Below are positions 16,971 to 25,029 of a stretch of 64,000 bases of DNA, one piece after another. This DNA comes from Sphingomonas sp. JUb134 (GTDB taxonomy: Bacteria; Pseudomonadota; Alphaproteobacteria; Sphingomonadales; Sphingomonadaceae): positions 2,380,501 to 2,444,500 of the forward strand of contig NZ_SLYP02000001.1 in assembly GCF_004341505.2 (NCBI RefSeq). Reading direction: 5' to 3'. Both the position numbers and the translations under genes were made by a program. Each line of letters begins with the position of its first letter. Position 1 is the first letter of the stretch. The notes under the pieces were generated by a model that searched no databases, was not told where the DNA came from, and worked only from the letters and a program-made list of their open reading frames with translations.

Positions 16971-18416
16971 TTACTGGGCGGACACCGCACGAAGGCCGCC
17001 GCCCAGTGCCACATAGAGCGACACGCCGTTCTGGAGCTCTGCGGCGCGAAGCGCCAGCAGCTGCTGCTCGGCGGCGAACAGGTTGCGCTCCGCGTCCAGC
17101 ACCTCGAGGTAGATCGAGATGCCGTTCTGGTACCGCAGCCGCGCCGTGCGGGCGAGGCTCCGCTGCGCGGCCACCGCGCGTGCCTGCGCGTCGATCTGCT
17201 CGGCGTAGCGACGACGCGCGACCAGAGCGTCTGCGACTTCGCGGAACGCCTCCTGGACCGTACGCTGATAGGCCGCGACGAGTTCGTCCGCCTGTGCCCG
17301 CGTCAGCTGCAGATTGGCCTCGCGGCGTCCCCAGTCGAAGATGGGCAGGTTGAGCGCACCGCCGAAGGACCAGCTCTGCGAACTCCCGCTGAACAGGCCC
17401 CCGAGGTCCGGCGAGGCGAAGCCATAGTTGCCGGTCAGCGAGATGTTCGGGAAGAAGGCTGCCCGCGCTGCGCCGATGTCGGCATTCGCCGCACGCAGCT
17501 GCAGTTCCGCGCCCAGGATATCCGGCCGGTTGGCTAGGAGCGCAGAAGGCAGTCCGGGGTCGATCGCGCTGAACTGCGCGGACTGGCTGAGAGGACGCGC
17601 CTCCGGCAGCGGCCCCGTCAGCGGCCCGCCGATCAACACGGTCAGCAGGTTCTCCGACTGGGCGGTGGTCCGCCGCAACTCGGCGAGTTCCGCTTCCGCC
17701 TGGGTCACCAGCAAGGTGGACTGGTCGAAGTCCACCGAGGAGGTGACGCCCCGCTCCATGCGAGTACGCGCGATGCGCAATCCCTCGCGACGGGCTTCCA
17801 GCGTCCGTTCGGCAAGCGCGATGCGCTCCTCGCCCGCGCGGATCGACAGGTAGGTCGCCGCCACCTGGCTCACCAGCGACAGGCGGAACGAACGCTCCGC
17901 CTCGATCGTCGCCAGATAGCGCGCCCGTGCCGCTTCGCTGAGGTTGCGCACCCGGCCCCAGAAGTCGAGTTCGAACGAAGTGACCGCCACGCCGACGTTC
18001 AGCTGGGTGACTTCGATCGCGTCCGGTGACTCCGCCGCCTCGCCGCCGCCGCCCAACGCGTCGCCGAACCCGAGCGAGTTGAGCGGGGTCCGGGTGCGGG
18101 TGCCGCTGGCCTGTAGCCCCAGCTCCGGCAAGCGCTGCGCGTCGGTGATGCGGTACTGCGCCCGCGCCTGCTCGATGCGCGCGACGGACTGTGCTAGGTC
18201 GCGGTTATTGGCGAGTGCCGCAGCGATATAGGACTCCAGCCGCGCATCGCCGAAGAACTCGCGCCAGCCGATCTCGGTGGCGAGGCGGCTCCCCGGGGCG
18301 GCCACCGCCTCCGGGAACGTCCCGGACACGGGTGCCACGGGCTGGCGGTACTGGGGTGCGAAGTTGCACCCCGCGAGCATGGTGGTCGCCGCAAGGGCGG
18401 TGACGAGCTTACGCAT
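16971..18416 (-). CDS. RND efflux outer-membrane factor, NodT-family lipoprotein
   Basis: TolC/OprM-type outer-membrane channel of a tripartite drug efflux pump. The 481-residue precursor has a lipoprotein signal with lipobox MLAGC (lipidated Cys17). Two repeated OEP domains follow, rich in long alpha-helical Ala/Arg/Glu stretches, with typical motifs such as WREFFGDARL and ANRPDILGAELQLRAANADIGAARAAFFP split across the repeats. Its ATG lies 7 nt inside the 3' end of the RND pump gene. Substrates cannot be predicted. Confidence 0.93.
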   Translation of the reverse strand: MRKLVTALAATTMLAGCNFAPQYRQPVAPVSGTFPEAVAAPGSRLATEIGWREFFGDARLESYIAAALANNRDLAQSVARIEQARAQYRITDAQRLPELGLQASGTRTRTPLNSLGFGDALGGGGEAAESPDAIEVTQLNVGVAVTSFELDFWGRVRNLSEAARARYLATIEAERSFRLSLVSQVAATYLSIRAGEERIALAERTLEARREGLRIARTRMERGVTSSVDFDQSTLLVTQAEAELAELRRTTAQSENLLTVLIGGPLTGPLPEARPLSQSAQFSAIDPGLPSALLANRPDILGAELQLRAANADIGAARAAFFPNISLTGNYGFASPDLGGLFSGSSQSWSFGGALNLPIFDWGRREANLQLTRAQADELVAAYQRTVQEAFREVADALVARRRYAEQIDAQARAVAAQRSLARTARLRYQNGISIYLEVLDAERNLFAAEQQLLALRAAELQNGVSLYVALGGGLRAVSAQ

Positions 18417-21400
18417 TCTGGGGCTCCCCGGCGCGGCCGTCGCGCTCCGCAAGGCGTCGGGCATCCTCCGCCTCCTCGCGCGCATCCATCGCCTCATAGT
18501 CGTGGTCGCGGGCAAGCCACTTCTTCGCCGCGATGTAGAACACCGGCGTGAAGAAGATGCCGAGCAGCGTGGCGGTGATCATGCCGCCCATCACGCCCGT
18601 GCCCACCGCATGGCGGCTTGCCGCACCCGGACCGGTCGCGATCACCAGCGGGACCATGCCCAGGATGAAGGCAAGGCTGGTCATCAGAATCGGCCGCAGG
18701 CGCTGGCGTGCGGCCTCTATGGTCGCAGCCTCGGCAGTCTTGTCGCCCTGCTCGTCCTCGATCGCGAATTCGACGATCAGGATCGCGTTCTTTGCGGCCA
18801 GGCCGATGATCGTGATCAGGCCGACGTTGAAGTAGACGTCCGCCGACAGGCCGCGCAGCGAGGTGAAGACCACCGCGCCCAGCACGCCGAACGGCACCAC
18901 CAGCAGCACCGCCAGCGGGATCGGCCAGCTGTTGTAGAGCGCTGCCAGCAGCAGGAAGACGACCACCATCGAGAGGCCGAGCAGAAGGCCGATCTGGCCG
19001 CCCGCCTGCTTCTCTTCATAGGCAGTGCCCGTCCATTCATAGGCCTGGCTGCCCTTCAGCACCTCGCCCGCGATCTTCTCCATCTCCTCCAGCGCGGTAC
19101 CGCTCGACTGGCCCGGAGCCGCCTGGCCCGAGATCGTCAGCGACGGATAGCCGTTATAGCGCTCGAGCTGGGTGGGGCCCGAAGTCCAGCGCACGGTGGT
19201 GAAGGCGGAGAACGGCACCATCGTGCCCGTCGTCGCATTGCGCACGCGCAGGTTCAGCACATCCTCCGGCTTCATCCGCTGCGGAGCATCCGCCTGCAGA
19301 TAGACGCGCAGCACGTTGCCGTCGCGGCTGAAGTCGTTCGCATAGGCCGAGCCGAAGCTGATCGCGAGGGTCGCGTTCACGTCCGCGATCGAGAGGCCAA
19401 GCGCACGTGCCTGTACCCGATCGATGTCGACGTAGAGCTGCGGCGCCTCACCCTGGCCTTCCGGCCGGACGCCGGCGAGCACCTTGCTCTGCATGGCGCG
19501 CCCGAGGATGGCGTCGCGTGCTGCAAGCAGGCCGGCACGATCGGTGCCGCTGCGGTCCTCGATCTTCATCGAGAAGCCGGTGGCGTTGCCGAGCGACTGG
19601 ATCGGCGGCGGGTTCAGCGGGAATACCGTCGCCGACGCGATGCCCGACACGAAGCCGAACGTCTTGCCGATGATGGTGTCGACGCTGTTCTCCGCGCCCG
19701 GACGCTCTTCCCACGGGTGGAGGTCGACGAACGACAACGCCGCCGACTGACCCTGGCCGAAGAAGTTGAAGCCCACGATCGACACGATGTTCCGGACCTG
19801 CGGCTGCTCCTTCAGGAAGGCCTCGGTCGTCTTCACCGCCGCCTCGGTCCGCTGCATCGTGGAACCGGGCGCCGCGTCATAGTTGACCATGAAGTAGCCC
19901 TGGTCCTCGTTCGGCAGGAAGCCGCCGGGCAGGCGCATGAACATCAGCACGGTGATGACGAGCACGACCGCGAACACGGCGAGCCAGCGCACCGGACGCG
20001 ACAGCATCGATCCGACACCACGCCCGTAGCGGTTGGTCGCGCGACCGAACCGGTTGTTGAACCAGTTGAAGAAGCGCTGCGGGATGCCCCGCCAGCCCGG
20101 CTTCGGCTCCGGCGGGTGCTCGCCCGGCAGATGCGCCTGATCCCGCTTCAGCAGCTGCCCGCAAAGAGCAGGCGTGAGCGTGAGCGCGAGCACGGCCGAG
20201 AAGAAGATCGACACGGCCAGCGTGACGGAGAACTGGCGATAGATGCCGCCGGTCGAACCGGGGAAGAACGCCATCGGGATGAACACCGCGATCAGCACCA
20301 GCGTGATGCCGATGATGGCGCCGCGGATCTGGCCCATCGCCTTCACGGTTGCGCGGCGGGGGCTGAGCCCCTCCTCCGCCATGATGCGCTCGACGTTCTC
20401 CACGACGACGATCGCGTCGTCGACGAGGATGCCGATCGCCACCACCATGCCGAACAGCGACAGCGTGTTGATGGAGAAGCCGAAGAGGTAGAGCCCCAGG
20501 CACGCGCCCGCGAGCGCGATCGGGACCACGATCGCGGGGATCAGCGTCGCCCGCCAGTTCTGCAGGAACAGGAACATGACGAGGAACACCAGCACCATCG
20601 CCTCGATCAGCGTATGGATGACGCTGTCGATCGAAGCGTTGATGAAGGGCGTGGTGTCGAAGGGCACGCGCCACGTCATCTCGGGCGGGAAGTTCGCCTC
20701 CAGCTCCTGCATGCGGGTGCGCACGGCCTCTGCGGTCGCGACCGCATTGGCGCCCGCCGCGAGCTGCACGCCCATGCCGGCGATCTCGCTGCCGTTCAGG
20801 GTCGCCTTGAAGCCATAGCTCTCGGCGCCGAGCTCGACACGCGCCACATCGCCCAGGCGGATGGTCGCGCCGCTCGGGTCGGAGCGGACGATGATGTTGC
20901 GGAACTGCTCGGGATCGCTGAAGCGGTTCTGCGTGACGATCTTCGCGTTGAACTCGGTCTCGCGCGTGATCGGCTGCTCACCGAGGCCACCGCCTGCGGT
21001 CTGGCTGTTCTGCTCCTGAACCGCCGCCAGTGCCTCGGCCGGCGAGATGCCGTAGCCGGCAAGCTTTTCCGGATCGAGCCAGATGCGCATCGCATATTGC
21101 GAGCCGAACAGCTGCACGTCGCCCACGCCCTCGACGCGGCGCAGTTCGTTGACGACGTTGTTCGCGGCATAGTTGCCGAGCTCAACGACCGGCAGAGTAC
21201 CGTTTTTCGAGGTGAGCGCGACCACCATCAGGAAGCCGGAGGTGTTGTCGGTGATCTGGATACCCAGGCGCCGCACGTCTTCGGGCAACCGCGGCTCGGC
21301 CCGGTTTAGGCGATCCTGGACCTCGACGCGCGCGGTGTTCAGATCGGTGCCGCTCTGGAAGGTGAGCGTGATCTGCGCCGTGCCGTTCGAGCGGCTCGTC

Positions 21401-21639
21401 GAGTTCATGTACAGGAACCCGTCGATTCCGTTCATCTCGCGCTCGATGACCGAGGTCACGTTGCGGTCGAGCGTCTCGGCGTCGGCACCATTATAAGTGA
21501 AGGCGAGGTTCAGCGCCGGCGGCGCCACCTGCGGATATTGCTCGATCGGAAGGCCGATCAGCCCGATCACGCCGGCCAGGGCGATGAACGCCGCGATGAC
21601 CCAAGCGAAAACGGGCTTGTAGACAAAAAAGCGGTCCAT
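18409..21639 (-). CDS. RND multidrug efflux pump, HAE1 family
   Basis: Inner-membrane proton/drug antiporter of AcrB type, 1076 residues. It starts MDRFFVYKPVFAWVIA and has two sets of six membrane helices separated by large periplasmic loops. Helix 4 carries the proton-relay aspartates in GILVDDAIVVVEN, and the late GLAAKNAILIVEFA motif marks helix 10. The order adaptor-pump-outer membrane factor and 3-nt and overlapping junctions show one operon. It is probably repressed by the divergent TetR protein. AcrB/MexB-like multidrug export is the safe call. Confidence 0.96.
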   Translation of the reverse strand: MDRFFVYKPVFAWVIAAFIALAGVIGLIGLPIEQYPQVAPPALNLAFTYNGADAETLDRNVTSVIEREMNGIDGFLYMNSTSRSNGTAQITLTFQSGTDLNTARVEVQDRLNRAEPRLPEDVRRLGIQITDNTSGFLMVVALTSKNGTLPVVELGNYAANNVVNELRRVEGVGDVQLFGSQYAMRIWLDPEKLAGYGISPAEALAAVQEQNSQTAGGGLGEQPITRETEFNAKIVTQNRFSDPEQFRNIIVRSDPSGATIRLGDVARVELGAESYGFKATLNGSEIAGMGVQLAAGANAVATAEAVRTRMQELEANFPPEMTWRVPFDTTPFINASIDSVIHTLIEAMVLVFLVMFLFLQNWRATLIPAIVVPIALAGACLGLYLFGFSINTLSLFGMVVAIGILVDDAIVVVENVERIMAEEGLSPRRATVKAMGQIRGAIIGITLVLIAVFIPMAFFPGSTGGIYRQFSVTLAVSIFFSAVLALTLTPALCGQLLKRDQAHLPGEHPPEPKPGWRGIPQRFFNWFNNRFGRATNRYGRGVGSMLSRPVRWLAVFAVVLVITVLMFMRLPGGFLPNEDQGYFMVNYDAAPGSTMQRTEAAVKTTEAFLKEQPQVRNIVSIVGFNFFGQGQSAALSFVDLHPWEERPGAENSVDTIIGKTFGFVSGIASATVFPLNPPPIQSLGNATGFSMKIEDRSGTDRAGLLAARDAILGRAMQSKVLAGVRPEGQGEAPQLYVDIDRVQARALGLSIADVNATLAISFGSAYANDFSRDGNVLRVYLQADAPQRMKPEDVLNLRVRNATTGTMVPFSAFTTVRWTSGPTQLERYNGYPSLTISGQAAPGQSSGTALEEMEKIAGEVLKGSQAYEWTGTAYEEKQAGGQIGLLLGLSMVVVFLLLAALYNSWPIPLAVLLVVPFGVLGAVVFTSLRGLSADVYFNVGLITIIGLAAKNAILIVEFAIEDEQGDKTAEAATIEAARQRLRPILMTSLAFILGMVPLVIATGPGAASRHAVGTGVMGGMITATLLGIFFTPVFYIAAKKWLARDHDYEAMDAREEAEDARRLAERDGRAGEPQNA

Positions 21640-21642
21640 GGA

Positions 21643-22923
21643 TCAGCGTCCCGATGCGGGGCCGTTGGCGGCACCCGGTTGCCCGGGCTGCCCCGACTGC
21701 GCGGCACTGCCGCCCTGGCCGGGCTGCCCGGCGGCCCCACCCTGTCCGGCCGGCCCGGCGCGGCCAGGGGCGCCGGCTGCGGCCGGTTGCTCGCCCTGCA
21801 CCCGCACCTTGCCGCCCGGCTGCACCTTCTGCCAGCCTTCGGTGATCACGCGATCGCCCGCCTTCAGGCCCGAGCGGATGATCCAGTTGGCGCCGCTCTG
21901 CCCGCCCAGCTGCACTTGGCGCGTGCTGACGCTTCCGTCCTGCGCGACGACGGAGACGCTCGCGTTGGTGCCGTTGATCTGCACGGCGCGCTGCGGCACC
22001 ATGAAGCCGTTGACGGTGCCCGCCGACAGGCGGCCGCGCACGAACTGTCCCGGCAACAGGCGGCGATCCGGGTTCACGAAGCTTGCCCGCAGCACCTGGC
22101 TGCCGGTTGCGGGATCGACGCTCAGGTCGGCGAAGTTCAGCCGGCCGACCAGACCATATTCCTCGCCGCTCTCCAGGATCAGCCGGACTTCCACGCCGGT
22201 GAGCGTCGGAAGCTTGAGTTCACCGTTGCGCGCGCGGGTAAGCAGCGTCTGCAACTCGGTGCTCGACTGGGCGAAGACAGCGTAGACCGGGGTCAACTGC
22301 TCGATGGTCGTGAGCGGCGTCGCCTGGGTGGCGCTGGCAAGCGCACCCTCGGTCACCTGCGCCCGACCCACCCGGCCGCTGATCGGCGCCCGCACGGTGG
22401 CGTAGCTCAGCTCCAGCTCGGCACGCGTCAGCGCCGCGCGCGCATCGGCGACGCTCGCCTCCGCCTGGCGAAGCGTGGCCTGAGCAGCCTCGAACTCCTG
22501 CGCGCTCACCGCACGCTCGCTGATGAGCGGGCGGTAGCGTTCATACACTTGGCGGGCGTTGACGCGCGTCGCCTCTGCACGCTGCACTGCAGCGCGAGCC
22601 TGCTGCACTGCCGCGCGCTTGTCGCGCGGATCGATCAGGAACAGCGGCGTGCCTTCGCGCACGTCGGTTCCTTCCTGATAGAGACGGCGCTCGATGATGC
22701 CGTCGGTCCGCGCGCGGACTTCCGCCGAGCGCACCGCCTCGATGCGGCCGGGCAGCTCGATGATGTTGGGCACGCTCTGCGCCTGGATGGTCACCACCGA
22801 CACGAGCGGCGGTGGAGGTGCAGGCGGTTGCTCCGCACCGCCGCCACAAGAGGCGAGCGCAAGCGCACCAGCGACGACGACCAGCGTCCGGCCGGGCCGG
22901 CCGAAGGAGGGGGCGATGATCAC
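21643..22923 (-). CDS. RND efflux periplasmic adaptor (membrane fusion protein)
   Basis: AcrA/MexA-type lipoprotein linking pump and outer-membrane channel, 426 residues. The GTG at 22923 has GGAGA 7 nt upstream and gives a lipoprotein signal (ALALASCGGG, lipidated Cys26). Next come the barrel-sandwich half VNIIELPGRIEAV-like start, an alpha-helical hairpin around 100-170, and beta-barrel domains with VRAPISGRVGRAQVTEGALA. Odd feature: the last ~50 residues are a Gly/Pro/Ala/Gln-rich, collagen-like tail that most AcrA proteins lack. Longer in-frame sequence upstream overlaps the tetR gene. Confidence 0.93.
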   Translation of the reverse strand: MIIAPSFGRPGRTLVVVAGALALASCGGGAEQPPAPPPPLVSVVTIQAQSVPNIIELPGRIEAVRSAEVRARTDGIIERRLYQEGTDVREGTPLFLIDPRDKRAAVQQARAAVQRAEATRVNARQVYERYRPLISERAVSAQEFEAAQATLRQAEASVADARAALTRAELELSYATVRAPISGRVGRAQVTEGALASATQATPLTTIEQLTPVYAVFAQSSTELQTLLTRARNGELKLPTLTGVEVRLILESGEEYGLVGRLNFADLSVDPATGSQVLRASFVNPDRRLLPGQFVRGRLSAGTVNGFMVPQRAVQINGTNASVSVVAQDGSVSTRQVQLGGQSGANWIIRSGLKAGDRVITEGWQKVQPGGKVRVQGEQPAAAGAPGRAGPAGQGGAAGQPGQGGSAAQSGQPGQPGAANGPASGR

Positions 22924-23056
22924 AAACGATTCTCCAAGAGGGCGAGCCCGTGCAGGCGCGGATTTCTGTACCGCTCCGTTGCGACAAATCAACTGTGTCG
23001 TGCATTTTTTTGCGGACCAGTTTATAACGTTTTCCGGGAAGCGTGGAGCTACTGAT

Positions 23057-23698
23057 TTGAAATGTGGTGAACGCCGGGGCGCCGGCCGTCCGACGCGCGA
23101 AGAAGCAGCTGCTATCAACGATCGTGTGCTCGACGGGGCCCGTACCGCTTTCTGCCGCCAGGGGATATCCGGCGCGTCGATGGATGAAATCGCAACCGCG
23201 GTCGGCGTCACCAAGCACACCATCTACCGCCGCTATCCCAGCAAGGCAGCGTTGCTCGAAGCCGTTGTGCAGCGCGACATCGCGCGCTTCGCAGGAGAGA
23301 TGCAGGCGAATAGCGATCAGGCGGCGGCAGAGGCCGGTGACCCCGTGGAGGCGCTGAAACTCGCCACGCGACGTTTCTTCCAATGCTGCGTAACGCCGGA
23401 GGACGTCGCCTTCATCTCCTTCCTCCAGGCGGAGGGCGCCTTTTCGGAGGACATGCGCCGCAAGCTGACCGAGTGGGAGCGCGTTGCTAACGCACCGCTG
23501 CGCGAGCGCATCGAAGATGCACAGGCGGCCGGCTGCGTTCGCACGGGCGACCCCGCCAGGATCTGTGAAGTTCTGGTCGATCTGATCGACGGCGGCGCCC
23601 GGCGGTCCACCTCCGCCGAAGGCACCAAAAGCCTTTCCGAAGAGCGGTTCGAGGAGCGCTGGAACATCTTTGCCCGTGCTATGCTCGAGCGCTGTTGA
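23057..23698 (+). CDS. TetR/AcrR-family transcriptional regulator
   Basis: Probable repressor of the adjacent RND pump operon. A TetR helix-turn-helix lies near the N-terminus (MDEIATAVGVTKHTIYRRYPSK, split by the turn at GVTKHT), followed by a ligand-binding domain of about 140 residues. The TTG at 23057 has GGAG 8 nt upstream and gives a normal 213-residue protein. The frame is open far upstream, but that part lies over the divergent adaptor gene. The 133-bp gap between the two genes is relatively AT-rich and should hold both promoters and the operator; I found no clean palindrome. Confidence 0.88.
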   Translation: MKCGERRGAGRPTREEAAAINDRVLDGARTAFCRQGISGASMDEIATAVGVTKHTIYRRYPSKAALLEAVVQRDIARFAGEMQANSDQAAAEAGDPVEALKLATRRFFQCCVTPEDVAFISFLQAEGAFSEDMRRKLTEWERVANAPLRERIEDAQAAGCVRTGDPARICEVLVDLIDGGARRSTSAEGTKSLSEERFEERWNIFARAMLERC

Positions 23699-23718
23699 GG
23701 CACCCTAGCCCGGCGAGG

Positions 23719-24393
23719 TTACTCGGCGGTCTCGCCCTCCGTCTCCAGGCGCTCCGCATCGAGGATGCGCACCCGCTTGCGTCCGGCCGCGACGATGCCG
23801 GCACGCTCCCACCGGCTCACCAGCCGGCTGACGCTGTGCAGCGTCGTCGCGGTCAGTTCGGCGAGGTCCTGACGCGAAAGCGCCACTTGCACCCCACCCT
23901 CGCCCGGCGCCCCGTCCGCTGCGAGCCGAAGGAGCGCGCGCGCCACCCGCTGCGCGACCGGCAGCGTGGATACCTCATGAAGCCGCTGGAGCATCTCCTC
24001 GTTGCGCTCGGCGATCATCTGCAGGAAGTTGCTCGCAAGTTCAGGGTGCGCGGCGATGAGCTGGCGCATTTTATCGGCCGGCCAACTCAGCGCGCGAATG
24101 TCCGTCAGTGCCGTGACGGTCGCGGGATAGGGCATCTGGCGGAGCGCCGCGACGCAGCCCGGCATCGTCCCCGGCCCCAGCATGTGCACGGTCATGGCCG
24201 TGCCTCCGGTCGACGTCCGCCACACCCGCACCCGCCCCTCTGTCAGCAGCAGGAACTGATCGGGGTAGTCCTCCTCGTACATGAGGACCTGACCGGCCCG
24301 GTACGTCCGGGGGGTCGCAGTGCGACGCAGCGCGGCGTCCAGTTCTTCCGGAAGACCGTCAAATAAGCGGCAATGGGTCAACAATCCTGGCAC
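23719..24393 (-). CDS. Crp/Fnr-family regulator without an Fe-S cysteine cluster
   Basis: A 224-residue regulator with a cyclic-nucleotide-type beta-barrel (about 10-110), a dimer helix, and a winged helix-turn-helix (171-200: LSRQDLAELTATTLHSVSRLVSRW). There is no FNR-type N-terminal cysteine cluster: the only Cys residues are at 8 and 80. In the recognition helix the usual E-x-x-S-R of FNR/FixK is H186-S-V-S-R190. Its gene is divergent from the cbb3 cluster, with two TTGAC-N4-RTCAA boxes in between. The start is GTG at 24393, without a strong ribosome site. It is probably a FixK/Dnr-like activator rather than a direct oxygen sensor. Confidence 0.87.
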   Translation of the reverse strand: MPGLLTHCRLFDGLPEELDAALRRTATPRTYRAGQVLMYEEDYPDQFLLLTEGRVRVWRTSTGGTAMTVHMLGPGTMPGCVAALRQMPYPATVTALTDIRALSWPADKMRQLIAAHPELASNFLQMIAERNEEMLQRLHEVSTLPVAQRVARALLRLAADGAPGEGGVQVALSRQDLAELTATTLHSVSRLVSRWERAGIVAAGRKRVRILDAERLETEGETAE

Positions 24394-24504
24394 GGTGATT
24401 CCGTTTCTCCGCGCGAGGAAGCGGCGCGCCCGTTACAAGCAACTGCGAACCCCCCGCGGCTTCCCCGACAGTCCAGCACCTAGAAACCCGCACGACATGC
24501 TTCT

Positions 24505-24518
24505 TTGACGCGCGTCAA
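24505..24518. promoter_or_regulatory. FNR/FixK-type box 1
   Basis: TTGACGCGCGTCAA, a perfect palindrome fitting TTGAy-N4-rTCAA. It lies between the divergent Crp/Fnr gene and the small membrane gene that precedes ccoN. Confidence 0.8.
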
Positions 24519-24528
24519 ACGGCGTTGT

Positions 24529-24542
24529 TTGACCGCCATCAA
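24529..24542. promoter_or_regulatory. FNR/FixK-type box 2
   Basis: TTGACCGCCATCAA, with one half-site equal to the FNR consensus ATCAA. Its centre is 24 bp from that of box 1, about two helical turns, so two dimers could bind on one DNA face. Confidence 0.78.
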
Positions 24543-24626
24543 ATCCCGTTCGTCTCGGTCGTGCCATTCGGAACCCGTGATTCCGGGCACCTGAGCTGTG
24601 CCGGGACTATTGGCGCAGGGAGGACG

Positions 24627-24932
24627 ATGCGCATGCCGATCGGAGTAATCACCGGTACCTATGGGCTGTTGATCCTGGTGACGCTGGTGTCGGGGTATTT
24701 CGCATTCCTGCACGCCAACACGCTCGCGCGGGAATCGCAGACGCCCGACAACGACGTCGTCGCGGGTCGAAGTCGCCCGGTCGGCCGCCGCGGGCGGGCA
24801 CGCCGTTCGATCCTGGCGGTGACCATCTTCCACCTGGCCTGGATCGGCCTGATGGTTCTGATCGGCCTGCACGTGAGCGGCACGCTTTCCACCCTGGTCA
24901 AGTCTCAGGACGTGACGGTGCAGCGGCCGTAG
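24627..24932 (+). CDS. Small two-helix membrane protein upstream of ccoN
   Basis: A protein of about 100 residues with two hydrophobic segments (GVITGTYGLLILVTLVSGYFAFL and a second around SILAVTIFHLAWIGLMVLIGLHVSG). They are joined by an Arg-rich loop containing GRSRPVGRRGRARR. Two ATGs compete: 24627 and 24633. GGAGG at 24619-24623 is only 3 nt from the first but 9 nt from the second, so 24633 may be the true start. It lies between FNR boxes and ccoN in the same direction, suggesting expression with the cbb3 oxidase. I do not recognise the family. Confidence 0.65.
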   Translation: MRMPIGVITGTYGLLILVTLVSGYFAFLHANTLARESQTPDNDVVAGRSRPVGRRGRARRSILAVTIFHLAWIGLMVLIGLHVSGTLSTLVKSQDVTVQRP

Positions 24933-24950
24933 GCGCCCGCGCCGCAGGTC

Positions 24951-24964
24951 TTGACGGAAATCAA
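24951..24964 (+). promoter_or_regulatory. FNR/FixK-type box 3 in front of ccoN
   Basis: TTGACGGAAATCAA fits TTGAy-N4-rTCAA and is centred 72 bp before the ccoN ATG. Class II spacing (-41.5) would place a transcript start near 24999. It suggests ccoN has its own anaerobic/microaerobic promoter in addition to the upstream one. Confidence 0.78.
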
Positions 24965-24971
24965 TGTTGCA

Positions 24972-25017
24972 GGGGGCCGAGCAGCCGAGGGCCCCCGTTA
25001 GCTGGATCGGCTGCTCG
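24972..25017 (+). other. Interlocking inverted repeats in the ccoN leader (possible pseudoknot)
   Basis: Two inverted repeats overlap. Stem 1 pairs GGGGGCC (24972-24978) with GGCCCCC (24990-24996). The loop it encloses, CGAGCAGCCGA (24978-24988), is perfectly complementary over 11 bases to TCGGCTGCTCG (25007-25017). The second repeat ends 12 nt before the ccoN ATG, next to its GAGGGG ribosome site. The two pairings form either mutually exclusive hairpins or an H-type pseudoknot. A transcript starting at about 24999 would lack stem 1; one reading through from upstream would carry both. Confidence 0.55.
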
Positions 25018-25029
25018 AGCGAGGGGCTC

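Noticed and set aside
18277..21309. A 1010-codon open frame on the plus strand across the RND pump gene
   Set aside because: It is antisense to a pump with full family motifs; the product is Arg/His/Asp-rich with no domain, as expected for a GC-rich shadow frame.
22924..23056. A palindromic TetR operator in the adaptor-tetR gap
   Set aside because: CGGA and TCCG flank the region, but the inner bases do not pair around the same centre; no clean operator.
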